From: Thermoflavifilum sp.
Lineage (GTDB): Bacteria > Bacteroidota > Bacteroidia > Chitinophagales > Chitinophagaceae
Reading direction: 5' to 3'
Assembly (NCBI RefSeq): GCF_014961315.1
Contig: NZ_CP063141.1
Location: forward strand, 806,001-870,000
DNA: 64,000 nt
Under the pieces are notes generated by a model. The model was not told the origin of the DNA, did not search any database, and saw only the letters and a list, made by a program, of their open reading frames with translations. Numbering within the stretch: the stretch's first letter is position 1; the number at the start of each line of letters is the position of its first letter. Both the position numbers and the translations under genes were made by a program. Shown here piece by piece: positions 53,372-63,008 of this stretch.

Positions 53372-54763
53372 CTATTCGTGCTGTATTTGTCCATTTACCT
53401 GTTCATCTTCTTCCTCATCATCTGCTGCCTGCAACAAGGCTTGCGGCAATGCCTTACCCGGAGAAACGCCCAGCTGCCCTACTCGCTTAGCTATATTCAA
53501 GAGATTACCACGACCGGTTAATGTTTTCATGGTATTTTCATAAGCATCCTGAGTTTGCCGGATTCGCTCACCCAATTGTTCCAGTCGTTGACACAAGATA
53601 GAAAATTTATCGAGCATTTTCCTGGCTTCTTCAGCAATTTGTTGGGCATTTTTTTGTTGCTTTTCCTGCTGCCAGATAGTGGCTACCAATTTTAAAGTAG
53701 CCAGCAGATTGGAAGGTCCAACAATGATGATATTTTTACGAAAAGCATATTCATACAAATTGGGATCGCCTTTCAATGCCAGCGAAAAAGCCGGTTCAAC
53801 AGGCATGAACAGCAACACGAAATCCGGGGATTGTTGTCCATGAATACCCGTATAATTTTTGCCAGACAGTCCATCAATATGTCTGCGCACCGACTGTACA
53901 TGTAGACTTAACAATCGATTCTGCTCTTGCTGATCCTCGCTGTTCATATATTGTTCATAAGCCACCAGCGAGACTTTGGCATCAATAATCAGATATTTAT
54001 CACCAGGCAAATAAATCACCACATCGGGTTGCAATCGACTTCCGTTTTCACTGGCAAAACTCGGCTGGACGACGTATTCCCGACCTTCTTCCAGTCCGGA
54101 TAACTCCAGAATTCTTTTCAAAATCATTTCTCCCCAAATTCCACGTGTTTTGCTTTCGCCTTTTAAAGCCTTTGAAAGATTTCTGGCTTCTTCCGTGATT
54201 TGCTGATTTAACTGTTTGAGATGTTCCAGTTCGGTTTTTAATGCCGAATGATTTTTGATGTTTTCTCTGTTGGCATCTTCCACTTTCCTTTCAAATTCAC
54301 CAATTTTTTCCTTCAGGGGATTCAGGATTTCCCGGATGCGTTCGGTGTTTTGCTCGGTGAATTTTTTAGACTTTTCTTCAAAGATGCGGTTGGCCAGGTT
54401 TTCAAATTCCTGTTGAAATTGTTGCCGGATTTGTTGGATTTCTTCTTTTTGTTGATTCAGCTTTTCTTGAAGCTGAGCATAGGCTTCTTCGGCTCTGCTT
54501 TTTTCATCCGTTAATTGAAGTACGCTTTGTTCCTTTTCTTTCAGATCTCGTTCTGCCGCTGCATACTGCTGCTGATAGAGTTCGCTTTCAGCCTGCAATC
54601 GAGAAACTTGTTGCTGCGCTTCCTGCAGCTGCCGGTGAAAATCCTGCAGGGATCGATCGGCAAGGGATTGTGTACGCATTTTCCCGATGAGCCAGCCAGC
54701 TACAAATAAAACAACCAGAAGCAAGAAGAAGACGGCTGTGAAAAGTAGATTCATGGTCAGCAT
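53372..54763 (-). CDS. rmuC: DNA recombination protein RmuC
   Basis: About 463 residues from the ATG at 54763 (a second ATG at 54754 gives MNLLF). One N-terminal TM helix (LLFTAVFFLLLVVLFVAGWLIG), then a long coiled coil (~residues 40-170), then the RmuC domain: KTRGIWGEMILKRILELSGL, LQPDVVIYLPGDKYLIIDAKVSL, PDFVLLFMPVEPAFSLAL and NIIIVGPSNLLATLKLVATIW. The domain resembles nucleases and limits inversions between inverted repeats. Divergent from the next gene. Confidence 0.92.
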   Translation of the reverse strand: MLTMNLLFTAVFFLLLVVLFVAGWLIGKMRTQSLADRSLQDFHRQLQEAQQQVSRLQAESELYQQQYAAAERDLKEKEQSVLQLTDEKSRAEEAYAQLQEKLNQQKEEIQQIRQQFQQEFENLANRIFEEKSKKFTEQNTERIREILNPLKEKIGEFERKVEDANRENIKNHSALKTELEHLKQLNQQITEEARNLSKALKGESKTRGIWGEMILKRILELSGLEEGREYVVQPSFASENGSRLQPDVVIYLPGDKYLIIDAKVSLVAYEQYMNSEDQQEQNRLLSLHVQSVRRHIDGLSGKNYTGIHGQQSPDFVLLFMPVEPAFSLALKGDPNLYEYAFRKNIIIVGPSNLLATLKLVATIWQQEKQQKNAQQIAEEARKMLDKFSILCQRLEQLGERIRQTQDAYENTMKTLTGRGNLLNIAKRVGQLGVSPGKALPQALLQAADDEEEDEQVNGQIQHE

Positions 54764-54867
54764 GATTTCTTCAAAGTTACACGATAAACCACGCAAGCTA
54801 TGTGCGCAAAAAAATTTTTTCAAACGCTTCAAAGGAAATCTGTGCGAATCCGTGTATTTTTAAAATC

Positions 54868-56952
54868 ATGAAGCTCACCCCGGCCTGGGAACTCTGGTTG
54901 ATGAGCCTGCTGCTGGCCCTGCCCTCCTGCGGCCAACAACAAATCGTTGTTCATCCCTATGGCTACTGGTATAAAGGCGATACCACGTTTGCCGAATTCA
55001 CCGAACTGGATCGCGACAGTACGCTGTATCGACTTTTTGATGAGCAATACCTGAAGCCTTTCTATTCCGATGAACCCCGATCGGCTCCTCAGGTCAGGTA
55101 TGCGCCTCAAAAATATTATCCGTTACGGGGTGTGCTGGATCTGGGCGGCCGCTATGCGCTGAGCGATATATATTATTACGATGCCAACGGAGTGGATAGT
55201 TTTTATATCTATTACGGCGAGCCCGATCACTGGTTTTTGCTGCTGGCCACCACCACCGATTATTACAATAAATGGGTGCATCTGCAGGTGCATATCCAGA
55301 CACGTTACCTGTATTTCATCCTCACCGGCCAGCAAAGCGTGGTGAAAGAAATTTTGTTATACGGAAATCTCATCGGTAAAAGACTTTCCAGTCGCCCCGT
55401 AGTCCATCCTACCTATCCACTTCCTACAATCGGGGAAGAAATGGGAATGGTATCGTTCAATGATTTTCCCTATCCACCACAGTTTTCGATAGGCACATGG
55501 TTTCGGAATTATGAAAATATGCCCTGGATTGATACTTCAGTTTATGAACATGACGTCAATAAAATACATTTCGTATTCGATCGTTTCAGCGACCATAGCC
55601 GCCTGGTGCATTATGCTTTTCCCGATACACAACACCTCACCTATTTTGAATTTCCTTACAACGCGCTGGTTAACAGTGGTAAGATGTTCCAGGCGCACGG
55701 AAAAGAAAAATGGCTGTCTATCCAGGGATCGCTGCCCATCAATCCATGGGAAGATATGCCCGTGGATCGGTTTGCACATCCGGGAGCCCGTCTTTCCGAT
55801 CCGGCTGTTTACGATCGGGTGGCCCGCATGGCCTATTTATTCGGCGTCGTGATGGGGCGGGGACATGCACCCGACCCTTACCATCAAATTCTATTTCCAG
55901 ACTCTCTTCATCAGCAGGCCTATCGTGCTGTTGAAGATGGTAACGAACGAGATGCCGACTGGATCGCACATCCCATGCAAGCCGACGCCTATTTTGCTTA
56001 TGCCTCCATGTTTGATGACGGCAACGGCGCTCCTCCTGCTTCTTTATTGGGCGTAAAAAATGCAGATCCTCAGATGAAACACATCATGTTCGGTACATAC
56101 TACATGGATTCGAATTTCGTGAAGGCGCTGAATTATTACATGTATTACAGGCGAAAAGACCACAAAAAGTTTATTGATGTGTACAATTTCCATCATTATG
56201 CTTTTATCCGCAACCAGCATGCAATTTCACCCGAGCAGGACAGCCTGCGGCAGAAAATCAAACGATATGTGGATTTCATTCATAATCTGGACCCCGGTAA
56301 AGAAGTCTGGTACACCGAGTGGGGATATGATCGCAATCGCAAAAGCGATCTGGCCGTACCCGTAATTCCGGGTGTGGACAGCGCTACATTACAGGCCTGG
56401 TGGATTATTCGTGCAGAGCTGGCTATCGCTTTCACAGGAGTGAAGGTGAATACCTTATTTCAGATGCGTAATGATGGACAACAGCAGGACTATGATAGTT
56501 CGGGTATTCATCGCTTTAATACCACGGGTGTCATGGATGATTACCGCAGGCCTGATGGGGTGATGAATTATTCAGCTTATCCGGTTTATTATTATCTCTC
56601 CACGTTTTATCATTTGATGTTTTATTATCGCGCCGATGCCATCATACGCGAACACCCCGGCGATTCGGTATGGATTTACCGATTCCGGAATGCCGTTCAC
56701 CCCGACAGTGTGATCTATGCCATCTGGTGTCCGACAAGCGCGAATAAAATCATTGCCTCGTTTCATTTTCATCTTAAGCCGCATATCCAGATAGAAACCG
56801 TACGATTAAAGGATAAAAGTTTTACCGGCGAAAGGAATGTGCTGCAAACCGATGCACATGGAAACATCCAGCTTCACATCACCGAGAATCCACTGTTCGT
56901 ACTCACCACAGAAAACGTCCCAGCATCCCGAACATCCAACATGACTCGATGA
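54868..56952 (+). CDS. Unrecognised lipoprotein, likely glycoside hydrolase of clan A type
   Basis: About 694 residues from the ATG at 54868 (MKLTPAWELW). The signal ends LLLALPSC, a lipobox. The first ~180 mature residues look like a beta-rich binding domain (YALSDIYYYDANGVDSFYIYYG). The next ~400 residues resemble a TIM barrel with FIDVYNFHHYAF and EVWYTEWGYDRNRKS, where the Glu could be the nucleophile at strand 7. The last ~80 residues are a C-terminal beta domain. I could not place it in a numbered GH family. It lies beside polysaccharide-degrading genes, which fits surface glycan degradation. Confidence 0.6.
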   Translation: MKLTPAWELWLMSLLLALPSCGQQQIVVHPYGYWYKGDTTFAEFTELDRDSTLYRLFDEQYLKPFYSDEPRSAPQVRYAPQKYYPLRGVLDLGGRYALSDIYYYDANGVDSFYIYYGEPDHWFLLLATTTDYYNKWVHLQVHIQTRYLYFILTGQQSVVKEILLYGNLIGKRLSSRPVVHPTYPLPTIGEEMGMVSFNDFPYPPQFSIGTWFRNYENMPWIDTSVYEHDVNKIHFVFDRFSDHSRLVHYAFPDTQHLTYFEFPYNALVNSGKMFQAHGKEKWLSIQGSLPINPWEDMPVDRFAHPGARLSDPAVYDRVARMAYLFGVVMGRGHAPDPYHQILFPDSLHQQAYRAVEDGNERDADWIAHPMQADAYFAYASMFDDGNGAPPASLLGVKNADPQMKHIMFGTYYMDSNFVKALNYYMYYRRKDHKKFIDVYNFHHYAFIRNQHAISPEQDSLRQKIKRYVDFIHNLDPGKEVWYTEWGYDRNRKSDLAVPVIPGVDSATLQAWWIIRAELAIAFTGVKVNTLFQMRNDGQQQDYDSSGIHRFNTTGVMDDYRRPDGVMNYSAYPVYYYLSTFYHLMFYYRADAIIREHPGDSVWIYRFRNAVHPDSVIYAIWCPTSANKIIASFHFHLKPHIQIETVRLKDKSFTGERNVLQTDAHGNIQLHITENPLFVLTTENVPASRTSNMTR

Positions 56953-57105
56953 ACCATCATTTTACGCACAAAAGTTATTTATGTTGTGCAAAGCCTTCTC
57001 ACTGCCGAATTAAACTCAGTACGCGAATCATCAAACAGTTCGTGCATCGGTATGCCTTCCTGTAATCGTTCTTCATACGCAATCAGCCGTCATGGCCTGT
57101 ACCGC

Positions 57106-57387
57106 CTATTTGATTTTTCCTGCCACCACGTTCCATGGCCTGATTTCCCATCGTTTCACCAATCCATGTTGCACATAAGGATCGTTTTGCACAAATTGTT
57201 GAATGATCGCTGGATCATCTACCTGAAAGATCAACAACGCTCGATCGGGAGGATTGTCGAGTGCGCCGGCCAGGATTACATAACCCTGCGCATCCAGTTG
57301 ACGGATGAGTGATAAATGCTGTTCACGCAAAGGCTTGCGAAGCTCGATATAATTTTCTACCAGTTCGTAAAACAAAACGTAATACAT
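57106..57387 (-). CDS. YciI-like protein
   Basis: 93 residues with the YCII fold: MYYVLFYELVENYIELRKPLR, then LIRQLDAQGYVILAGAL, ALLIFQVDDPAIIQQFVQNDPYV and WEIRPWNVV. A conserved Asp/His pair typical of YciI is visible as HLSLI and DPYV. Function of the family is unclear. It follows the SGNH hydrolase gene after 11 bp and is the last gene of the minus-strand polysaccharide run. The 56953-57105 gap contains nothing I can support. Confidence 0.8.
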   Translation of the reverse strand: MYYVLFYELVENYIELRKPLREQHLSLIRQLDAQGYVILAGALDNPPDRALLIFQVDDPAIIQQFVQNDPYVQHGLVKRWEIRPWNVVAGKIK

Positions 57388-57398
57388 ATCTTTCGTAT

Positions 57399-58067
57399 TT
57401 ATCGGGTAAGCACAGGCTGAATGGCTTTTATCCAGATCAGATATCCTTTTCTATTCATGTGCAGCATATCGGGTAAAAACAAATCTTTCCTCGGTAATCC
57501 TTTTTCGTCTAACATCAAATGATATACATCCACATATCCTGCGTGGGGTTGATGGGATAAAAATTGTTGAATTTTCCAGTTGGCAGCATCCATCAACGGC
57601 ATGAGCTGTTGTCGGCTGGGACTGGGTTTGATGGAAACAAACGTGATCTCGGTTTGCGGTAATTGATTTCTGATCAAATCATACAAGCGAACAAATCGAT
57701 CATAAATGCTATCAACGGTAATGGAAGGCGAAGAGGCGGCATCATTATCGCCGCAATAGATTACAATTTGTCGTGGATGATAGGGGAAAATAATATCCGC
57801 TGCATAATGGATGATATCGGGAATAGTGGAACCGCCAAACCCTCGATTGATGATCACATAACCTGGAAAATCATTCGGCAGGGATTTCCATATGCGAAAT
57901 GACGAACTTCCCACAAATAGAATAGCCCGTTGCGGAGGCGGTTGCAGACTGTCTTCATGTTTGAATTGTTGTATTTCATTCCAGAAAGGCCAGGATTGCT
58001 GCGCATGAACCGCATGTAGAAAAGCAACCTGAAAACCGATGACAACAAGAAAAACAAGTTTTTGCAT
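57399..58067 (-). CDS. SGNH/GDSL hydrolase, exported
   Basis: 222 residues with a signal peptide (LVFLVVIGFQVAFLHAVHAQ). Block I: ILFVGSSSFRIWKSL (nucleophile Ser); block II Gly in NRGFGGSTIPD; block III IVIYCGDNDAASSP (Asn in GDND); block V DMLHMNRKGYLIW (Asp and His). Such enzymes deacetylate sugars or act as lipases. Its place after the GH144-like gene suggests de-esterification of a glycan. Start MQKLVFLV is the only sensible one. Confidence 0.87.
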   Translation of the reverse strand: MQKLVFLVVIGFQVAFLHAVHAQQSWPFWNEIQQFKHEDSLQPPPQRAILFVGSSSFRIWKSLPNDFPGYVIINRGFGGSTIPDIIHYAADIIFPYHPRQIVIYCGDNDAASSPSITVDSIYDRFVRLYDLIRNQLPQTEITFVSIKPSPSRQQLMPLMDAANWKIQQFLSHQPHAGYVDVYHLMLDEKGLPRKDLFLPDMLHMNRKGYLIWIKAIQPVLTR

Positions 58068-58105
58068 GAGGAAATAGCATTTGATTTAAAGTTACATCAT
58101 CCTGT

Positions 58106-59491
58106 TTATTCGGGCCTTGCAAAATGAAATCCCAATTTTTTTAAACCCTGCTGCACTTCTTCACAGCTCATGAACAGACGCCACAACAGGCCGCTGCGAT
58201 AATTTTCAATCATCACCACCTGTGGCCCCTGATCAATGGCCAGATAGCGTGGCGGGAACCAGTTTGCCGTTTCACTGAATGCATCATAAAAACCATAAGG
58301 TCCCCAGATTTTATCCTTCAGCTGAGGCGTGGTGAGCCAGTATCGAATTGCCTGCATCGATTGATGCGGTGTATAAACAATAGAAGAAACGGCGGCTGTA
58401 GGTGAAATCACGCCCAGATCGGTTTGTGCGCCCGGAGCATGAGCCGCATAACCATTCGGGGAATAACTGGCGGTGAGTCCCCAGTTGTGCGGTCCATAAC
58501 CCCTGTAATGCAGGGTATTGTGTACACACCACAGATAATTGATCATGGTTTGATCGACATTCTCTTTCCAGTAATCGGCATAGCGATCTTTGAGTTCATG
58601 CGGGTCGAGTCCGAGATAACTATAATGTGCCCAGAACAAAGGCCCGCCCAGCGCGGCATTGCCCTGATGATGCAATTGTAACTCATATCCATAATGCCAC
58701 GACGGAGCAACGATTTTCCCATCTTCCGCCCAACCCTGATGATAGGCCGAAGCCGGAATGGCATGGGTGGGGGAAGAGGCCGCCAGCACATAGGCAATCA
58801 AACATTCGTTATACCCATGAATGGGAAAGTTCATGGCCCAACCATAATCGGGGCTCCAGTGCCAGTACAGCACCTGTTGCCCATGCTGATACCAGTTCCA
58901 TTCCACCGTTTTCCAGAGCCGATCGATGCGCCGGGCCAGCTGTTGTTCCATAGCATTCCCCTGAAGAAAATATTGCCGGGCACATAACAAACCCTGCACC
59001 AGATAGGCAGTTTCCACGATATCCCCTCCATCGTCTTTCGGACTGAAGGGCTTCACCTTGCCATCGGGATACAGCCAGTGCGGCCATGCCCCATGAAAAC
59101 GATCGGCCCGGGCGAGAAAATCAACGATGCGGTTGATCCGTTCAAAACCCTGTCGTCGTGTGATATAACCCCGATGCATGCCGGCCAGGATGGCCATTAT
59201 GCCGAAACCGCTACCGCCCACAGCAATTACATCCTGATCGTGCTGGGGATATACACCATCCATGTGTATGCGCTCGGGCGCCATACCACTCCGCGGCTCA
59301 GCACCTTTCCAGAAATAAAGAAAGGTTGCATGCTCTACACTGTCTAACAGCGTTGCATCGGAAAGGGAATCCCCATGCATTCCATTCATTTGAGCAACAA
59401 CCCATCGCTGGGGTGGACGATAAAAAGCAAATGCCATGCACAACCCGATAAAACCCATGATGGCACAACCTGTGAATATCCTTGTTTTCAT
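58106..59491 (-). CDS. GH144-like / glycoamylase-domain enzyme (first copy)
   Basis: 461 residues with an N-terminal signal-anchor (CAIMGFIGLCMAFAF). It belongs to the glycoamylase-like family (PF10091), whose Bacteroidetes members include GH144 endo-beta-1,2-glucanases. Hallmarks: FLYFWKGAEPRSGMAPER, VAVGGSGFGIMAILAG, FSPKDDGGDIVETAYLVQG, WHWSPDYGWAMNFPIHGYNE and the C-terminal AIDQGPQVVMIENYRSGLLW. It is separated from the GH43 gene by only 6 bp. Substrate may be a beta-1,2-glucan, but GH family membership should be confirmed. Confidence 0.75.
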   Translation of the reverse strand: MKTRIFTGCAIMGFIGLCMAFAFYRPPQRWVVAQMNGMHGDSLSDATLLDSVEHATFLYFWKGAEPRSGMAPERIHMDGVYPQHDQDVIAVGGSGFGIMAILAGMHRGYITRRQGFERINRIVDFLARADRFHGAWPHWLYPDGKVKPFSPKDDGGDIVETAYLVQGLLCARQYFLQGNAMEQQLARRIDRLWKTVEWNWYQHGQQVLYWHWSPDYGWAMNFPIHGYNECLIAYVLAASSPTHAIPASAYHQGWAEDGKIVAPSWHYGYELQLHHQGNAALGGPLFWAHYSYLGLDPHELKDRYADYWKENVDQTMINYLWCVHNTLHYRGYGPHNWGLTASYSPNGYAAHAPGAQTDLGVISPTAAVSSIVYTPHQSMQAIRYWLTTPQLKDKIWGPYGFYDAFSETANWFPPRYLAIDQGPQVVMIENYRSGLLWRLFMSCEEVQQGLKKLGFHFARPE

Positions 59492-59497
59492 CGCTAT

Positions 59498-61243
59498 TTA
59501 TTGTACTTCCATAATTGTCTTGCGCGGCGATACGCCGTTTTCATTTATGGCTTCAATGGTGAAATAATACGTTTTTTCTCTGTCCATGCCTTCAAAAAAA
59601 TATTGGTTATCGGCATACACCATGATACAGTTATACAGTTTATGCGGATCGGTGCCATAGTAAATCTGATACGCATAAGCTTTATCCACCGGGCTCCAGC
59701 GTATCCAGGCACTGCGTTTGTCTTTTTCCGTGCGCAACACCATGAATTGTTGTACCGAATCGGGTGCTGTGCCATGCCCGTTTCCAAATACACGAAAGCC
59801 GCTTAATGCAAATTTTCCGGTGGGCATATGCAGGTTGACCATCTTGATATAACGCGCTTCCACGGGCGTATCCAGCTCCACATAATCATGCGGTACATCC
59901 TGCAGATTATGGCTTTTATCGACCAGCAGATGCCAGTGCAGGCCATCTTTTGAATCGAATAATTGATATTGATGATAAATGTTCTGCTGCTTGCCCATGA
60001 ACGCTGCATCCTGATCGGCATAATTGATTTGTATCGCCCGAACGGTCGATACATCCCCTAAATCGGAAATGATCCATTCACCGGCATCGGCCGTCGCCGC
60101 GCTCCAGTAGGTGCGGATATCCTCATCCACGGCGAAGTTGGCGACATGCGATCCGTAGGTGGAAGATACCTGAACGGGTTTGGCATAGTTGAGCAACATC
60201 CATCCGGTAAATGTTCCCGCACGATTTCCAGCATCGGGCAGATAATAGGGATAATCGCCAAATGCCGTCTGGCAATACATGATACCCTCTTCATCGAAGC
60301 CGGCAGGCCATATCCCGATGCGGCGCTCGAAATTATTTTTTACCGAAATACGAATGGTAGACACATGCCACCATCGGCCGTGTTGATCCTGAAATGTGCT
60401 TCCATGGCCGGCCCCGCGTGCAAAGCCTCCCGGCTTGTAGCTCAATGGATCCGATTGAAAACGAAACGGACCCAGGGGCGAATCACCCACCGCCACACCA
60501 TCGGCATATCCACTGAATTCCGTACCGGGCGCGGCAAATTGCAAATAATATTTCCCATGATACTTTGTCATCCATGCCCCTTCAATAAACGGATCGAGAA
60601 AAATATTGTCGTTATATTCTCCAAACCGTTGCCAGCCATAACGCCAGGGTTGTAGCAACAGCAGCTCTTTTCTGGCCGTCTCCGGTTCAAAACGATGCCT
60701 GTTTATTTCTACACCATAAATCGGATAAGCATTGCTGCTTCCGTTATACATGTACAAACGTCCATCATCATCCAGAAAAAAATCGGGATCCCAGCCGCCG
60801 ATTTTAAATGAATCAACGGCTTTCCGCCAGCGATTATGCTGCGGATCGGTGGACATCCAGATGGGAAAATCATTGGTGTATGTAGAACCAAATACCAGCA
60901 TTGTATCGCCCATCACCCATACGGCGGGGGCACACAGATCATCGTACGTGCGTTGCTTTTGTTCTTCACTTAAAAACGACCGGGCAATAAAATGCCAGTG
61001 ATATACATCGTGGCTCCACCAGTAACCCTGCTGATTGGTGGAAAACAAATAATAATCATTTTGATAGCGCACAATCACCGGATCGGCTGTGGTGCGGTGT
61101 TTCCCCCATTGTGTGAAATCGGGTATGGGACAGTAACCATAATCCAGATTCACGGGATTGCAATAGGTTTGCTGATGATGCTGGGCAAATGCGGCAAAAC
61201 CCAGATACAGCATACATAATACTGTTAGCGCATATGGCTTCAT
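59498..61243 (-). CDS. GH43 glycosidase with C-terminal discoidin and FnIII-like domains
   Basis: 581 residues with a signal peptide. GH43 five-blade propeller (residues ~25-330): catalytic Asp in RTTADPVIVRYQNDYY, pKa-modulating Asp in IGGWDPDFFLDDDGRLYMY and acid Glu in FIEGAWMTKYHGKYY. A F5/8-type (discoidin-like) domain follows, around WSAATADAGEWIISDLGDV, then a short FnIII-like domain at the end (WIRWSPVDKAYAYQIYYG). GH43 enzymes usually act on arabinose, xylose or galactose side chains. It sits between the two GH144-like genes. Confidence 0.87.
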   Translation of the reverse strand: MKPYALTVLCMLYLGFAAFAQHHQQTYCNPVNLDYGYCPIPDFTQWGKHRTTADPVIVRYQNDYYLFSTNQQGYWWSHDVYHWHFIARSFLSEEQKQRTYDDLCAPAVWVMGDTMLVFGSTYTNDFPIWMSTDPQHNRWRKAVDSFKIGGWDPDFFLDDDGRLYMYNGSSNAYPIYGVEINRHRFEPETARKELLLLQPWRYGWQRFGEYNDNIFLDPFIEGAWMTKYHGKYYLQFAAPGTEFSGYADGVAVGDSPLGPFRFQSDPLSYKPGGFARGAGHGSTFQDQHGRWWHVSTIRISVKNNFERRIGIWPAGFDEEGIMYCQTAFGDYPYYLPDAGNRAGTFTGWMLLNYAKPVQVSSTYGSHVANFAVDEDIRTYWSAATADAGEWIISDLGDVSTVRAIQINYADQDAAFMGKQQNIYHQYQLFDSKDGLHWHLLVDKSHNLQDVPHDYVELDTPVEARYIKMVNLHMPTGKFALSGFRVFGNGHGTAPDSVQQFMVLRTEKDKRSAWIRWSPVDKAYAYQIYYGTDPHKLYNCIMVYADNQYFFEGMDREKTYYFTIEAINENGVSPRKTIMEVQ

Positions 61244-61256
61244 GTGACATCTTTGT

Positions 61257-62927
61257 TTAATGAATGATAAATCCCAGTTTCATCAATCCCTGCTGCACTT
61301 CCCCACAGCTCATGAACAGGCGCCACAACAGGCCGCTGCGATAGTTTTCGATCATGATGATCTGCGGGCCCTGATCAATAGCCAGATACTGATTATCGAA
61401 CCAGGGCTGCGATAAACTGAATGCATCGAAGAAACCATAATCACCCCACAGATGATCGCCAAGCGTGTAATAAAAGAAATGAATAGCCTGCATGGAAGCA
61501 TCGGGCACATAAGGCAAAGAAGACACCGCAGCCGTGGGGGCAATCACACCATCATCGCTGGTGGGTGAATGTACGGCATAACCGGAAGGATCATCACTGG
61601 CGGTGAGTCCCCAGCAGGCGGCGCTATATCCGTTAAAATGCAGAGGATTCTGCATGCAATACCGATAATGGATGGTGGCATGAGCCACATTTTGCGCCCA
61701 GTAATCGGCATAAGCATCCTGTACATGCGGATCCAGGCCCAGAAAAGTATAATGTGCAAAAAACAAGGGTCCGCCGTAGGGTGGTCCCAGTGGGAGCATG
61801 ACGCCCTCGTATTCGTTTCCGTTGCGCATAGCGCCATCACGTTCCCACCCACTGTCGTACACCTGCTTATTTATGGGATGTGTGGGCGAAGCGGCCGCCA
61901 GCACGTAGGTAATCAACGCTTCATTCCATCCCTGGATGGGCACATGCATGGCCCAGCCATGATCGGGGCTCCAGTGCCAGTAGAGTACCGACTGTCCATC
62001 GTGCTGAAACCAGTTCCATTCCACACCGTACCACAGGCTGTCGATCTGCTGGCGCAGCCATTGTTCAGCACTGTCGGCACCGCTAAAGTACTGCCGGGCG
62101 CATAGCAGCCCCATCATCAAATAAGCCGTTTCTACCAGATCGGCGCCGTCGTCGAGTGAACTGAAAGGAATCGTTTCACCGGTGGCCCCATTGATCCAGT
62201 GCGCAAATGCACCGTGATAACGGGTGCATTTGTTGGTTAGAAAATTCACGATTCCAGCAATGCGGTTGAATCCGTCTGTTCGGGAAATGAAATGCCTTTC
62301 GATGCCCACCAGTATGGCCATGATGCCAAAACCCGTACCCCCTGTGGCGCACACATCACCCGAAGTGCTGCGCTCACGAGCCATACCCGAGACGGGATGC
62401 GCAAAATCCCAGAAATAACGAAAGGTTTGTTGCTCTATCAGCGTGAGCAGTGCGCTGTCGGAAAGACGGGGAAACTTATCCGTGGAATCGATTACCGTGA
62501 TCCAGTCGATTTGATAGGTATTGTCTAACTGCGCATGGTTGGCACCCGGCAACCCCTGTTGAACCACGAAATGGTATTTGTGCAATGGATATAGAGAATC
62601 GATGGGTGCAATGGATAACGTGGTATCGGTACTGGCAGGTAAGAGCTGCAATGCAAGGGTTTGTTGATGATCATCGAACAGCTGAATATACTGAAGGGCA
62701 TCAGCAAGCGAAACCGAATGATCGAAATGCAAAGTGATGATCGGCATCCGGCTCACCTGAAACAGATGATAAGCATTGACCTGATTATCCACCGCAAAGC
62801 GACTCAGATGCAAAACTGGCTGCGGCTGTGGCTGCGTGGAACCATTCCCCTGGCTCGTTTTCGAACATGATCCGCACCCTATCAGGCATGCCATGCCCCA
62901 CATCATCATGTATAAACCGGTCTTCAA
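61257..62927 (-). CDS. GH144-like / glycoamylase-domain lipoprotein (second copy)
   Basis: 556 residues. The N-terminus has a lipoprotein-like signal (ACLIGCGSCSK), then a ~110-residue Ig-like beta domain with no counterpart in the first copy. The catalytic region parallels the other copy: YFWDFAHPVSGMARERS, CATGGTGFGIMAILVG, FSSLDDGADLVETAYLMMG, WHWSPDHGWAMHVPIQGWNE, AIDQGPQIIMIENYRSGLLW. The two are about as long apart as paralogues and lie on either side of GH43, so they may attack the same glycan at different sites or lengths. Confidence 0.75.
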   Translation of the reverse strand: MKTGLYMMMWGMACLIGCGSCSKTSQGNGSTQPQPQPVLHLSRFAVDNQVNAYHLFQVSRMPIITLHFDHSVSLADALQYIQLFDDHQQTLALQLLPASTDTTLSIAPIDSLYPLHKYHFVVQQGLPGANHAQLDNTYQIDWITVIDSTDKFPRLSDSALLTLIEQQTFRYFWDFAHPVSGMARERSTSGDVCATGGTGFGIMAILVGIERHFISRTDGFNRIAGIVNFLTNKCTRYHGAFAHWINGATGETIPFSSLDDGADLVETAYLMMGLLCARQYFSGADSAEQWLRQQIDSLWYGVEWNWFQHDGQSVLYWHWSPDHGWAMHVPIQGWNEALITYVLAAASPTHPINKQVYDSGWERDGAMRNGNEYEGVMLPLGPPYGGPLFFAHYTFLGLDPHVQDAYADYWAQNVAHATIHYRYCMQNPLHFNGYSAACWGLTASDDPSGYAVHSPTSDDGVIAPTAAVSSLPYVPDASMQAIHFFYYTLGDHLWGDYGFFDAFSLSQPWFDNQYLAIDQGPQIIMIENYRSGLLWRLFMSCGEVQQGLMKLGFIIH

Positions 62928-62952
62928 TGCAATCGAAATTTACAAGAAAATG

Positions 62953-62983
62953 CAGGGAGCAAAGCCAGAAGACTCACTCCCTG
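62953..62983 (-). terminator. Hairpin between the LamG gene and the second GH144-like gene
   Basis: CAGGGAG ... CTCCCTG, a 7-bp inverted repeat in the 81-bp gap. On the minus strand it is followed by ATTTTC. Likely an attenuator or processing stem that separates expression of the binding proteins from the enzymes. Confidence 0.45.
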
Positions 62984-63008
62984 ATGAAAACCCAAAAACC
63001 AGATGCTT

